NCBI RefSeq assembly: GCF_014268935.2
Contig: NZ_JABWRJ020000001.1
Location: forward strand, 682,001 to 746,000
Source of the DNA: Pseudomonas peradeniyensis
GTDB taxonomy: Bacteria > Pseudomonadota > Gammaproteobacteria > Pseudomonadales > Pseudomonadaceae
Reading direction: 5' to 3'
DNA length: 64,000 bases
The translations under genes and the position numbers were made by a program. Positions 28,705-37,797 of the stretch are shown here, piece by piece (the stretch's first letter is position 1; every line of letters starts with the position of its first letter). The notes under the pieces were generated by a model, which saw nothing but the letters and a program-made list of their open reading frames with translations, was not told where the DNA came from and searched no databases.

Positions 28705-29685
28705 TTACAGCGGATTGACGTGCCCGAACAAGCCCTGCGAGACCTTCACGCGCTGCTCGGCATCCTCGCTGCGACCTTCCTTGGCCAGCATCTCCAGGTG
28801 CGCCTCGATGGCATGGGTGCGCTGGGTCAGGCCGCAGTCGTTGGCGATCTGGATGTTCAGGCCCGGACGGGCGTTGAGCTCGAGGATCAGCGGGCCCTTG
28901 TCCTGGTCCAGGACCATGTCCACGCCGATGTAGCCCAGCCCGCACAGCTCGTAGCAGCTGGCGGCGAGCTTCATGAAACCGTCCCAGTTCGGCAGTTGCA
29001 CGCCGTCCACCGCGTTGGTGGTGTCCGGGTGCTTGCTGATGATCTTGTTCAGCCAGGTGCCGCGCAAGGTCAGGCCGGTGGCCAGGTCCACGCCCACGCC
29101 GATGGCGCCCTGGTGCAGGTTGGCCTTGCCGCCGGACTGGCGGGTCGGCAGGCGCAGCATGGCCATCACCGGGTAGCCCATCAGCACGATGATACGGATG
29201 TCCGGCACGCCTTCGTAGCTGATGCTCTTGAAGATCTGGTCCGGGGTGACCCGGTACTCGATCAGCGCGCGGTCGCGGTGCCCGCCCAGCGAGTACAGGC
29301 CGGTGAGGATGCTGGAGATCTGGTGCTCGATCTCCTCATGGCTGATGATCTTGCCCGACACGGTGCGGTAGCGATCTTCGAACCGGTCGGCGATCACCAG
29401 GATGCCGTCACCGCCGGCGCCCTGGGCCGGCTTGATGACGAAGTCGCTGCGTCCGCCGATGATCTCGTCGAGTTTCTCGATCTGCTTCTCGGTCTCGATG
29501 ATGCCGTACATCTCCGGCACATGGATGCCGGCCGCCAGGGCGCGCTCCTTGGTGATGATCTTGTCGTCGACGATCGGGTACAGGTGGCGCTTGTTGTACT
29601 TCAACACGTAGTCCGCGTTGCGCCGGTTGATACCCATGATGCCCCGGGCCTCCAGGGCTTTCCACGTCTTGATCAGGCCAAACAT
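28705..29685 (-). CDS. RimK-related alpha-L-glutamate ligase-like protein (ATP-grasp)
   Basis: This 326-residue ATP-grasp enzyme is related to RimK, which adds glutamate to ribosomal protein S6. It has the N-terminal NADYVLKYNKR, nucleotide-binding KPAQGAGGDGILVI, RIIVLMGYPVMAML and the metal-binding ending GVDMVLDQDKGPLILELNARPGL (shown here as separate known blocks with Glu-x-Asn). It should form an amide bond between an acid and an amine at ATP cost; substrates are unknown. Its start overlaps the stop of the upstream 7TM protein gene by one base (TGATG). With that gene and the protease gene it forms a three-gene operon. Confidence 0.87.
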   Translation of the reverse strand: MFGLIKTWKALEARGIMGINRRNADYVLKYNKRHLYPIVDDKIITKERALAAGIHVPEMYGIIETEKQIEKLDEIIGGRSDFVIKPAQGAGGDGILVIADRFEDRYRTVSGKIISHEEIEHQISSILTGLYSLGGHRDRALIEYRVTPDQIFKSISYEGVPDIRIIVLMGYPVMAMLRLPTRQSGGKANLHQGAIGVGVDLATGLTLRGTWLNKIISKHPDTTNAVDGVQLPNWDGFMKLAASCYELCGLGYIGVDMVLDQDKGPLILELNARPGLNIQIANDCGLTQRTHAIEAHLEMLAKEGRSEDAEQRVKVSQGLFGHVNPL

Positions 29686-31220
29686 CAGGCGTCAGCCTTC
29701 TTCAGGAATGCCTTGAAGCGCACGAGCTCGGTCAGGCGGTAGCCGCGGTAGCGACCCATCGCCAGCATGAAGCCCACCAGGATCAGCAGCACCGCCGGGA
29801 AGGTGAAGACGAAGTACACCGCTTCCGGCACGGTCATCAGCAGGTGCGCGATGGAGGCGGCGAACAGGGTGCCGACGGCCACTTTCATGGCATGGCCGCC
29901 GCCACGCTCTTCCCAGGTGATCGACAGGCGCTCGATGGTCATGGTCAGGATCACCATCGGGAACAGTGCCACCGACAGCCCTCGCTCCAGGCCCAGCTTG
30001 TGGCTGAACAGGCTGATGGCGGCGATCAGCACCACGACGAAGGTCAGTACCACCGACAGGCGCGGCAGCATCTGTAGCTTGAGGTGCTCAAGGTACGAGC
30101 GCAGCGACAGGCCCAGGGCGGTGATCACCGTGAACAGGATGATGCCGAAGCCCAGCTGGGTCTCGCGGAAGGCCAGGGCGATAAGCACCGGGGTGAACGT
30201 ACCCAGGGTCTGGATGCCGATCAGGTTGCGCAGCACCAGGATCACCAGCACGCCGATCGGGATCATCACCATGATCATGAAGGTCTGCTGGGTCTGCAGC
30301 GGCAAGCCGTACAGCGAGTATTCGAGGAAGTCGGCGTCGGTGTTCTCGTCGGTCAGCTTGGCCAAGCGGATGGCGTTCATCTCGCTGTTGTTCATGCTGA
30401 AGGTGACGGTGGCCCTCTTGCCGCCATCGACGGTGATCAGGTTGTCGTCACCGGTCCACCACAGCAGGCGGTCGCTGGGCAGGCCCTGCTCGCCGGTCTC
30501 CGGGTTGAAGTACAGCCAGTCGTTGCCGTTGAAGCTGCGCAGCCACAGTTCGGGGCTCTGCGGGGTGTCGGCCACCAGGCGGATGGTGTGGACCTTCTCC
30601 AGCGGCACGTGGGCGATGGACAGCAGCAGGTCGATGACCTGGGCCTTCTTCAGCGGCGAGTTGTCGCCGGCCAGCAGCAGCTTGGCGTTGTCGTCGTTGA
30701 CATTGTTGACCCGCTTGATGGTCTCGCTGACGAAGGTCTCGACGTCGGCCGAGTGCTGGCGGATCGGTGCCATCAGCGCTTCGGCGGCGATCTTCTCCGG
30801 GCCCTCGACGGCCAGGCTGTCGCGGAAGGTCGGGCCCTTGATCTTGGTCTTTTCGTTGCTGTAGCGCTTGGTCAGCACCAGGCGGTAGTAGAGGGTCTGG
30901 TTGCCGCTGGCGCGACGGGCCGACCAGGTCACCTTGCGGTTGCCGTCGGCGCGGTTGACGCTGACCCCGTAGTTGTTGGAGATGAAGCTCTCGTTGAGGC
31001 TCACGTAGTCACGGTTCAGCGGGGGCACGAACATCTGCACCTTGACCGGGTCCTTGGCGCTGGCGACGAACTCGACCTTGGCGTCGATGTTCCACAGGTC
31101 GTCGGTCTCGTCCTCGGTCACCGGGATGCCGAGGGCGAAGATCTGGTAGGCCGTGATCGCGATGCCCAGCAGCACCAGGACGGTGATCAGGACTTTCAGA
31201 TGGAGGGTAAGAGAGCGCAT
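29685..31220 (-). CDS. Inactive transglutaminase-like 7TM membrane protein
   Basis: This 511-residue protein has one N-terminal helix (about 8-30), an extracytoplasmic region of about 290 residues containing a transglutaminase-like fold (VIDLLLSIAHVPLEKVHTI; NDWLYFNPETGEQG), and then seven membrane helices (about 325-495). The whole protein contains no cysteine, and the His of the catalytic triad is also absent, so it cannot be an active Cys transglutaminase. It may bind peptides and present them to its operon partners. The gene lies 5 bases after the protease gene and overlaps the ligase gene by one base, which indicates tight coupling. Confidence 0.85.
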   Translation of the reverse strand: MRSLTLHLKVLITVLVLLGIAITAYQIFALGIPVTEDETDDLWNIDAKVEFVASAKDPVKVQMFVPPLNRDYVSLNESFISNNYGVSVNRADGNRKVTWSARRASGNQTLYYRLVLTKRYSNEKTKIKGPTFRDSLAVEGPEKIAAEALMAPIRQHSADVETFVSETIKRVNNVNDDNAKLLLAGDNSPLKKAQVIDLLLSIAHVPLEKVHTIRLVADTPQSPELWLRSFNGNDWLYFNPETGEQGLPSDRLLWWTGDDNLITVDGGKRATVTFSMNNSEMNAIRLAKLTDENTDADFLEYSLYGLPLQTQQTFMIMVMIPIGVLVILVLRNLIGIQTLGTFTPVLIALAFRETQLGFGIILFTVITALGLSLRSYLEHLKLQMLPRLSVVLTFVVVLIAAISLFSHKLGLERGLSVALFPMVILTMTIERLSITWEERGGGHAMKVAVGTLFAASIAHLLMTVPEAVYFVFTFPAVLLILVGFMLAMGRYRGYRLTELVRFKAFLKKADA

Positions 31221-31225
31221 CGGAA

Positions 31226-31762
31226 TTACTCTGCTTTGGGAGCTTCGGTGGCGCAGGCAGGTTTGCCGGCCGCGTATTTAAGGCTTGGGTCGACCAGCGC
31301 ACCGAAGTGCTTGAGGGCCTCGGAACCGATCAGCAGCGGGAACTGGAAAGCGCTGCGGTCGGTGAGGTTGACCTCGATGGTGCGTTGCGTCTGGCCCATG
31401 CAGATCTCGAGTTCGATGACCGGACGGGCGGTGTAGGCCTTGCCGGATTCGCCATCATAGTCCCCGGCGCGGCGCTTGATCTTGCTGACGCGGGCCAGGG
31501 GGCGTTCGATGGGGTGCTTGTGCGCGGCGTCGATGGCCAGGTAGAAGCGCACCCAGCTCTCGCCGTTGCGCTTGAAACGCTTGATGTCGCGGGCGCTGAG
31601 CGAGGCGGTCTTGGCGCCGGTGTCGAGCTTGGCCGCCACTTCCAGGTCAAGGTCGCCCAGGCGGGCGTATTCGTTCAGGCCGTACACGGTCTTCTCGGCC
31701 GCGGGCGCGAGCGCCGGCAGCAGGGTCAGGCAGAGCAGCAATAAAGCGGGTTTGAGTCTCAT
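31226..31762 (-). CDS. Retropepsin-like / RimB-type protease with signal peptide
   Basis: This 178-residue protein belongs to the family annotated as ATP-dependent zinc protease and related to RimB. It has a signal peptide (about 1-21, ending PAAA) and the motif AAKLDTGAKTASLSA. The Asp-Thr-Gly triad is that of retroviral-type aspartic proteases. A later GSEALKHFGALVDPS block closes the fold. Being exported, it should act in the periplasm, unlike cytosolic RimB. ATG 31762 follows AGGATT and starts the signal peptide; an upstream ATG at 31810 would put a basic extension before it. It is the first gene of the three-gene operon. Confidence 0.85.
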   Translation of the reverse strand: MRLKPALLLLCLTLLPALAPAAEKTVYGLNEYARLGDLDLEVAAKLDTGAKTASLSARDIKRFKRNGESWVRFYLAIDAAHKHPIERPLARVSKIKRRAGDYDGESGKAYTARPVIELEICMGQTQRTIEVNLTDRSAFQFPLLIGSEALKHFGALVDPSLKYAAGKPACATEAPKAE

Positions 31763-31961
31763 AATCCTGGCGCGGTGCTGTGCAGGTTTCAGGGCAAGGC
31801 GACTGGCCAAGCGTCCTCATTGATCTGTCAACAACATGAAATGATGACAGACACACTATCCATGCTCCCGAAGGAGCGCGGCATTCTATCACGCCGATGT
31901 CTTGACGCCAGCGCGCCCGCGATCAGACCCCATGAAAGCGGGGTAAGTTCGTTATTAGACG

Positions 31962-31973
31962 ATTGTCGACAAT
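31962..31973. promoter_or_regulatory. Palindromic operator upstream of prpR
   Basis: ATTGTCGACAAT is a perfect 12-bp palindrome 14 bases upstream of the prpR -35. A near-identical site recurs at the start codon. GntR/FadR-type regulators bind palindromes of this size, so autoregulation by PrpR is likely. Confidence 0.7.
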
Positions 31974-31986
31974 ATTCTTTTTGTCT

Positions 31987-32015
31987 TTGACTCCATGCCT
32001 CTATTTGGCTAGTTT
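31987..32015 (+). promoter_or_regulatory. Promoter of the prp locus
   Basis: TTGACT (31987-31992), a 17-base spacer and TAGTTT (32010-32015) lie between the two GTCGAC operators. Confidence 0.6.
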
Positions 32016-32036
32016 TGGCGTCACTGATTTTGAAGG

Positions 32037-32046
32037 TGTCGACAAT
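32037..32046. promoter_or_regulatory. Second GTCGAC operator at the prpR start
   Basis: TGTCGACAAT repeats 10 of the 12 bases of the upstream palindrome and ends two bases before the prpR ATG. Binding here could block transcription or translation initiation. Confidence 0.6.
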
Positions 32047-32047
32047 C

Positions 32048-32764
32048 ATGCTGGACACAGCCCCGGCCACCACATTGCCCCAGGACGAGACCGAGACCCT
32101 CTCGGAGCACGTCTTTCGCTGCATCCAGGCCGCCATCGTCAAGGGTGACATCGCGCCCGGCAGCAAGATCTCCGAGCCGGAGCTGGCGCGCACCTACGGC
32201 ATCAGTCGTGGCCCGTTGCGCGAGGCGATTCATCGCCTGGAGGGCCAGCGCCTGCTGGTGCGCGTGCCCCATGTCGGCGCCCGGGTGGTGTCGCTCAGCC
32301 ATGCCGAGCTGATCGAGCTGTACGAAATCCGCGAATCCCTCGAAGGCATGGCCTGCCGCCTGGCCGCCGAGCGCATGAGCCAGGCGGCCATCGACGAGCT
32401 GCGCCACGTGCTCGACACCCATGAGCGCGACGCCGCGTTCCAGGCCGGCCAGGGCTACTACCAGCAGGAAGGCGACTACGACTTCCACTACCGGATCATC
32501 CAGGGCAGCGGCAACCAGACCCTGTACAAGATGCTCTGCGGCGAGCTGTACCAGCTGGTGCGCATGTACCGCATCCAGTTCTCCAGCACGCCCAACCGCC
32601 CGCGCCAGGCCTTCTCCGAGCACCACCGCATCCTCGATGCCATCGAAGCTCGCGACGGCGAACTGGCAGAACTCCTGATGCGTCGCCACATCGGCGCATC
32701 CAAACGCAATATCGAGCGCCACTACCAAGGTGCCGACAACAATAGCCCACGAGGTGAGTCATGA
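32048..32764 (+). CDS. prpR: GntR-family regulator of the methylcitrate locus
   Basis: This 238-residue FadR/VanR-type repressor has an N-terminal winged helix (about 20-85) with [20 protein letters not shown] and a C-terminal all-helical FCD effector domain ([31 protein letters not shown]). It sits at the head of the prp operon and overlaps prpB by four bases (ATGA). It therefore very likely controls it, with methylcitrate or a related intermediate as inducer. This differs from the sigma-54-dependent PrpR of enterobacteria. The ATG at 32048 lies inside the second operator; AAGG is 11 bases upstream, which is far. Confidence 0.85.
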   Translation: MLDTAPATTLPQDETETLSEHVFRCIQAAIVKGDIAPGSKISEPELARTYGISRGPLREAIHRLEGQRLLVRVPHVGARVVSLSHAELIELYEIRESLEGMACRLAAERMSQAAIDELRHVLDTHERDAAFQAGQGYYQQEGDYDFHYRIIQGSGNQTLYKMLCGELYQLVRMYRIQFSSTPNRPRQAFSEHHRILDAIEARDGELAELLMRRHIGASKRNIERHYQGADNNSPRGES

Positions 32765-33651
32765 CAGTGAAGAGCACGCCCGGCCAGCGTTTCCGTGACG
32801 CGGTCGCCGCCGAACATCCGCTGCAGGTGGTCGGGACCATCAACGCCAACCACGCCCTGCTGGCCAAGCGCGCCGGCTTCAAGGCCATCTACCTGTCCGG
32901 CGGCGGTGTCGCCGCCGGCTCCCTGGGCCTGCCGGACCTGGGCATCAGCGGCCTGGACGACGTGCTCACCGACGTGCGGCGCATCACCGACGTGTGCGAC
33001 CTGCCGCTGCTGGTGGATGTCGACACCGGCTTTGGCGCCTCGGCCTTCAACGTCGCCCGCACCGTCAAGTCGATGAGCAAGTTCGGTGCTGCAGCCATTC
33101 ATATCGAGGACCAGGTCGGCGCCAAGCGCTGCGGCCATCGCCCGAACAAGGAGATCGTCTCGCAGCAGGAGATGGTCGACCGCATCAAGGCCGCCGTCGA
33201 CGCCCGCAGCGACGACAGTTTCGTGATCATGGCGCGCACCGACGCGCTGGCCGTGGAAGGCCTGAACGCCGCCCTGGACCGCGCCGCCGCCTGCATTGAG
33301 GCCGGCGCCGACATGATCTTCCCGGAAGCCATTACCGAGCTTTCGATGTACAAGACCTTCGCCGACCGGGTGAAGGCGCCGATCCTGGCCAACATCACCG
33401 AGTTCGGCGCCACGCCGCTGTACACCACCGAGGAACTGGCCTCGGTCGACGTGTCGCTGGTGCTGTACCCGCTGTCGGCCTTCCGCGCCATGAACAAGGC
33501 GGCCGAGAACGTCTACACCGCGCTGCGCCGCGACGGCACCCAGAAGAACGTGATCGACACCATGCAGACCCGCATGGAGCTCTACGATGCCATCGGCTAC
33601 CACGCCTTCGAGCAGAGCCTCGATGCGTTGTTTGCGCAGAAAAAAGGGTAG
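32761..33651 (+). CDS. prpB: 2-methylisocitrate lyase
   Basis: This 296-residue TIM-barrel enzyme of the PEP mutase/isocitrate lyase superfamily cleaves 2-methylisocitrate to pyruvate and succinate, the last step of the methylcitrate cycle. The active-site loop motif KRCGH is present with the nucleophilic Cys, plus VDVDTGFG and the Mg-binding HIEDQVGA. Length equals E. coli PrpB (296). It is translationally coupled to prpR through an ATGA overlap. Confidence 0.97.
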   Translation: MTVKSTPGQRFRDAVAAEHPLQVVGTINANHALLAKRAGFKAIYLSGGGVAAGSLGLPDLGISGLDDVLTDVRRITDVCDLPLLVDVDTGFGASAFNVARTVKSMSKFGAAAIHIEDQVGAKRCGHRPNKEIVSQQEMVDRIKAAVDARSDDSFVIMARTDALAVEGLNAALDRAAACIEAGADMIFPEAITELSMYKTFADRVKAPILANITEFGATPLYTTEELASVDVSLVLYPLSAFRAMNKAAENVYTALRRDGTQKNVIDTMQTRMELYDAIGYHAFEQSLDALFAQKKG

Positions 33652-33668
33652 AAAGGCCTGACGCTGTA

Positions 33669-33696
33669 CCTGTAGGAGCGGGCTTGCCCCGCGAAT
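33669..33696. repeat. Single REP in the prpB-prpC gap
   Basis: CCTGTAGGAGCGGGCTTGCC followed by CCGCGAAT is one family A arm. Confidence 0.85.
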
Positions 33697-33765
33697 GCGC
33701 CGGTACAGCCACCCCTGATTAGCCAGAAAAGACTTCGATAACAAATTCAAGAAAGGAGAAACACC

Positions 33766-34893
33766 ATGGCCGAAGCAAAAGTACTCAGTGGCGCGGGCCT
33801 GCGTGGCCAGGTGGCCGGCCAGACCGCGCTGTCGACCGTCGGCCAGGCCGGCGCCGGCCTGACCTACCGCGGCTATGACGTGCGCGACCTGGCCGCCGGC
33901 GCCGAGTTCGAGGAAGTCGCCTACCTGCTGCTGTACGGCGAGCTGCCGAGCAAGGCTGAGCTTGCCGACTACAAGCGCAAGCTCAAGGGCCTGCGCGACC
34001 TGCCGCAAGCGCTGAAGGAAGTGCTCGAGCGCATCCCGCGCGACGCCCACCCGATGGACGTGATGCGCACCGGCTGCTCGGTGCTTGGCACCCTGGAACC
34101 GGAACTGACCTTCGACGCCCAGCGCGAGAAGACCGACCGCCTGCTGGCGCTGTTCCCAGCCGTGATGTGCTACTGGTACCGCTTCACCCACCACGGCGTG
34201 CGCATCGACTGCACCAGCGACGAGGACACCCTCGGCGGCCACTTCCTGCATCTGCTGCACGGCAAGAAACCGAGCGCGCTGCACGTCAAGGTGATGAACG
34301 TTTCGCTGATCCTCTACGCCGAGCACGAGTTCAACGCCTCGACCTTCACCGCCCGGGTCTGCGCCTCGACCCTGTCCGACCTGTACTCCTGCGTGACCGC
34401 CGCCATCGGCTCGCTGCGCGGCCCGCTGCACGGCGGCGCCAACGAAGCGGCAATGGAACTGATCGAACGCTTCCAGACCCCGCAGGAAGCCACCGCCGAG
34501 CTGCTGCGCATGCTCGAGCGCAAGGACAAGATCATGGGCTTCGGCCACGCCATCTATAAAGAGTCCGATCCGCGCAACGAGGTGATCAAGGGCTGGGCCA
34601 AGCAACTCGCCGATGAAGTCGGCGACAAGGTCCTGTACCCGGTTTCCGAGGCCATCGACAAGACCATGTGGGAGCAGAAGCGCCTGTTCCCCAACGCCGA
34701 CTTCTACCATGCCTCGGCGTACCACTTCATGGGCATCCCGACCAAGCTGTTCACCCCGATCTTCGTCTGCTCGCGCCTGACCGGCTGGGCCGCGCACGTG
34801 TTCGAACAGCGCGCCAACAACCGCATCATCCGCCCGAGCGCCGAGTACGTCGGCGTCGAGCAGCGCCAGTTCGTGCCGATCGAGCAGCGCTGA
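33766..34893 (+). CDS. prpC: 2-methylcitrate synthase
   Basis: This 375-residue citrate synthase-fold enzyme condenses propionyl-CoA with oxaloacetate. Conserved blocks are GLTYRGYDVRDLA, the substrate-binding FTHHGVRIDCTSDED, LHGGANEAAME with the first active-site His, and GFGHAIYKESDPR with the second. The short length (about 375) and the YRGYD motif separate it from the TCA citrate synthase GltA (about 430). GGAG lies 9 bases before the ATG. Confidence 0.96.
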   Translation: MAEAKVLSGAGLRGQVAGQTALSTVGQAGAGLTYRGYDVRDLAAGAEFEEVAYLLLYGELPSKAELADYKRKLKGLRDLPQALKEVLERIPRDAHPMDVMRTGCSVLGTLEPELTFDAQREKTDRLLALFPAVMCYWYRFTHHGVRIDCTSDEDTLGGHFLHLLHGKKPSALHVKVMNVSLILYAEHEFNASTFTARVCASTLSDLYSCVTAAIGSLRGPLHGGANEAAMELIERFQTPQEATAELLRMLERKDKIMGFGHAIYKESDPRNEVIKGWAKQLADEVGDKVLYPVSEAIDKTMWEQKRLFPNADFYHASAYHFMGIPTKLFTPIFVCSRLTGWAAHVFEQRANNRIIRPSAEYVGVEQRQFVPIEQR

Positions 34894-34920
34894 TCAGAAG
34901 AGACAGGCTGTAGGTCTGTT

Positions 34921-35007
34921 GTGGGAACGGGCTTGCCCCGCGATTGCGCCAGCAGGTTCAACCTCGCTGGCGCATGCGATGCAATCGCGGGGCAAGCCCG
35001 CTCCCAC
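34921..35007. repeat. REP pair in the prpC-acnD gap
   Basis: Inverted family A arms (GGGCTTGCCCCGCGATTGCG and complement) at 34921-34953 and 34966-35007; the left arm has GAACGGG instead of GAGCGGG. It could modulate downstream mRNA stability. Confidence 0.88.
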
Positions 35008-35057
35008 GAATCTGCCAATGCCTGCCCAGGTAAACCGTGACCGAGCCCGATAACGAT

Positions 35058-37646
35058 ATGAACACCGCATTCCGCAAGAACCTGCCAGGCACCGCCCTGG
35101 ACTACTTCGACGCCCGTGCCGCGGTCGAGGCGATCAAACCCGGCGCCTACGACGGCCTGCCGTACACCTCCCGCGTACTCGCCGAAAACCTGGTGCGCCG
35201 CTGTGACCCGGCCACCCTCAACGCCTCGCTGGAACAGCTGATCGAGCGCAAGCGCGACCTCGACTTCCCCTGGTTCCCGGCCCGCGTCGTGTGCCACGAC
35301 ATCCTCGGCCAGACCGCCCTGGTCGACCTGGCCGGCCTGCGCGACGCCATCGCCGACAAGGGCGGCGACCCGGCCCAGGTCAACCCGGTGGTGCCGGTAC
35401 AGCTGATCGTCGACCACTCGCTGGCCGTCGAATGCGGCGGCTTCGACCCGCAGGCGTTCGAGAAGAACCGCGCCATCGAGGACCGCCGCAACGAAGACCG
35501 TTTCCACTTCATCAACTGGACCAAGCAGGCGTTCAAGAACGTCGACGTGATCCAGCCGGGCAACGGCATCATGCACCAGATCAACCTGGAGAAGATGTCG
35601 CCGGTGATCCACAACGATCGCGGCGTGGCCTACCCGGACACCTGCGTCGGCACCGACAGCCACACCCCGCACGTGGATGCCCTGGGCGTGATCGCCATCG
35701 GCGTCGGCGGCCTGGAGGCCGAGAACGTGATGCTCGGCCGCGCCTCGTGGATGCGCCTGCCGGAGATCGTCGGCGTCGAGCTGACCGGTCGCCTGGCGCC
35801 GAACATCACCGCCACCGACCTGGTGCTGGCGCTCACCGAGTTCCTGCGCAAGCAGAAGGTGGTCGGCGCCTACCTGGAGTTCCACGGTGCCGGCGCCAGC
35901 GCGCTGACCCTGGGCGACCGTGCCACCATTTCCAACATGGCCCCGGAATACGGCGCCACCGCGGCGATGTTCGCCATCGACCCGCAGACCATCGACTACC
36001 TCAAGCTCACTGGCCGCGATGACCAGCAAGTGCAGCTGGTGGAGACCTACGCCAAGGCCGCCGGCCTGTGGGCCGACAGCCTGGCCAAGGCCGAGTACGA
36101 GCGCACCCTGAGCTTCGACCTGTCGAGCGTGGTGCGCAACATGGCCGGCCCGTCCAACCCGCACGCCCGGGTGGCCACCAGCGACCTGGCGGCCAAGGGC
36201 ATTGCCGGCCAATGGCAAGAAGTGCCTGGGCAGATGCCGGATGGTGCGGTGATCATCGCCGCCATCACCAGCTGCACCAACACCAGCAACCCGCGCAACG
36301 TGATCGCCGCCGGCCTGCTGGCGCGCAACGCCAACAAGCTCGGCCTGGTCCGCAAGCCATGGGTCAAGTCGTCGCTGGCGCCGGGCTCCAAGGCCGTGCA
36401 GTTGTACCTCAAGGAAGCAGGCCTGGAGCAGGAGCTGGAGCAACTGGGCTTCGGCATCGTCGCCTTCGCCTGCACCACCTGCAACGGCATGTCCGGTGCG
36501 CTGGACCCGGTGATCCAGCAGGAAATCATCGACCGCGACCTGTACGCCACCGCCGTGCTGTCGGGCAACCGCAATTTCGACGGGCGCATCCACCCGTACG
36601 CCAAGCAGGCGTTCCTGGCTTCGCCGCCGCTGGTGGTGGCCTACGCCATCGCCGGCACCATCCGCTTCGATATCGAGAAGGATGTGCTGGGCGTGGTCGA
36701 CGGTAAGGAGATCCGTCTCAAGGACATCTGGCCGAGCGATGAGGAGATCGACGCCGTGGTGCGTGCCTCGGTCAAGCCGGAGCAGTTCCGCCAGGTGTAC
36801 ATCCCGATGTTCACCATCGAGGAAGACAAGGGGCCGAAGGTCGCGCCGCTGTATGAGTGGCGCCCGATGAGCACCTACATCCGCCGTCCGCCGTACTGGG
36901 AAGGCGCCCTGGCCGGTGAGCGTACCCTGCGTGGCATGCGCCCGCTGGCGGTGCTGCCGGACAACATCACCACCGATCACCTGTCGCCGTCCAACGCCAT
37001 CATGCTCGACAGCGCCGCCGGCGAGTACCTGGCGAAGATGGGCCTGCCGGAGGAGGACTTCAACTCCTACGCCACCCACCGCGGTGACCACCTGACCGCC
37101 CAGCGCGCCACCTTCGCCAACCCCAAGCTGTTCAACGAGATGGTGCGCAAGGACGACGGCAGCGTGAAGCAGGGTTCGCTGGCGCGCCTTGAGCCGGAAG
37201 GCAAGGTGACTCGCATGTGGGAGGCCATCGAGACCTACATGGAGCGCAAGCAGCCGCTGATCATCGTTGCCGGTGCCGACTACGGCCAGGGCTCGTCCCG
37301 TGACTGGGCGGCCAAGGGCGTGCGCCTGGCTGGTGTCGAGGCCATCGTCGCCGAAGGCTTCGAGCGTATCCACCGCACCAACCTGGTGGGCATGGGCGTG
37401 CTGCCGCTGGAGTTCAAGCCGGGCACCGACCGCAAGACCCTGGGCCTGGATGGCAGCGAGACCTACGATGTGCTCGGCGAGCGCACGCCACGGGCGACGC
37501 TGACCCTGGTGGTGACGCGGCGCAATGGCGAACGTGTCGAGGTGCCGGTGACCTGCCGCCTGGATACCGCCGAAGAGGTGTCGATCTACGAGGCGGGTGG
37601 CGTGCTGCAGCGCTTTGCCCAGGACTTCCTGGAAGGCGCGGCCTGA
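35058..37646 (+). CDS. acnD: 2-methylcitrate dehydratase, Fe/S-dependent (AcnD)
   Basis: This 862-residue aconitase-superfamily enzyme converts 2-methylcitrate to a 2-methylaconitate isomer, acting with PrpF. [4Fe-4S] ligands are visible in AITSCTNTS and CTTCNGMSG, and substrate motifs in CVGTDSHTPH and YGQGSSRDWAA. The start MNTAFRKNLPGTALDYFDAR agrees with other AcnD proteins; a GTG seven codons upstream (35037) with a weak AGG is an alternative. It sits between prpC and prpF, the gene order seen in gamma-proteobacteria using the AcnD/PrpF route. Confidence 0.95.
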   Translation: MNTAFRKNLPGTALDYFDARAAVEAIKPGAYDGLPYTSRVLAENLVRRCDPATLNASLEQLIERKRDLDFPWFPARVVCHDILGQTALVDLAGLRDAIADKGGDPAQVNPVVPVQLIVDHSLAVECGGFDPQAFEKNRAIEDRRNEDRFHFINWTKQAFKNVDVIQPGNGIMHQINLEKMSPVIHNDRGVAYPDTCVGTDSHTPHVDALGVIAIGVGGLEAENVMLGRASWMRLPEIVGVELTGRLAPNITATDLVLALTEFLRKQKVVGAYLEFHGAGASALTLGDRATISNMAPEYGATAAMFAIDPQTIDYLKLTGRDDQQVQLVETYAKAAGLWADSLAKAEYERTLSFDLSSVVRNMAGPSNPHARVATSDLAAKGIAGQWQEVPGQMPDGAVIIAAITSCTNTSNPRNVIAAGLLARNANKLGLVRKPWVKSSLAPGSKAVQLYLKEAGLEQELEQLGFGIVAFACTTCNGMSGALDPVIQQEIIDRDLYATAVLSGNRNFDGRIHPYAKQAFLASPPLVVAYAIAGTIRFDIEKDVLGVVDGKEIRLKDIWPSDEEIDAVVRASVKPEQFRQVYIPMFTIEEDKGPKVAPLYEWRPMSTYIRRPPYWEGALAGERTLRGMRPLAVLPDNITTDHLSPSNAIMLDSAAGEYLAKMGLPEEDFNSYATHRGDHLTAQRATFANPKLFNEMVRKDDGSVKQGSLARLEPEGKVTRMWEAIETYMERKQPLIIVAGADYGQGSSRDWAAKGVRLAGVEAIVAEGFERIHRTNLVGMGVLPLEFKPGTDRKTLGLDGSETYDVLGERTPRATLTLVVTRRNGERVEVPVTCRLDTAEEVSIYEAGGVLQRFAQDFLEGAA

Positions 37647-37655
37647 GCATGAAAC

Positions 37656-37761
37656 GGGGGCCGCTTTGCGGCCCTTTCGCGACACAAGGCCGCTCCCACA
37701 AAGAGCGGCGCAGTACCTGTGGGAGCGGCCTTGTGTCGCGAAAGGGCTGCAGGGCAGCCCC
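37656..37761. repeat. REP pair in the acnD-prpF gap
   Basis: Inverted family B arms (CCTTTCGCGACACAAGGCCG and complement), each capped by a small GGGCCGC/GCGGCCC or GGGCTGC/GCAGCCC hairpin, begin 10 bases after acnD and end 36 bases before prpF. Confidence 0.9.
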
Positions 37762-37797
37762 AGGGTACTTCACCGGACTATCAGGATGCCCAAGACA

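Noticed and set aside
30084..31436. 450-codon plus-strand frame opposite the 7TM protein gene
   Set aside because: Shadow of the three-gene operon; repeats of Val, Gln, Asp and Gly from reversed codons.
34704..37685. 993-codon minus-strand frame across acnD
   Set aside because: Antisense shadow of acnD; no motif and His/Arg/Gly-rich composition.
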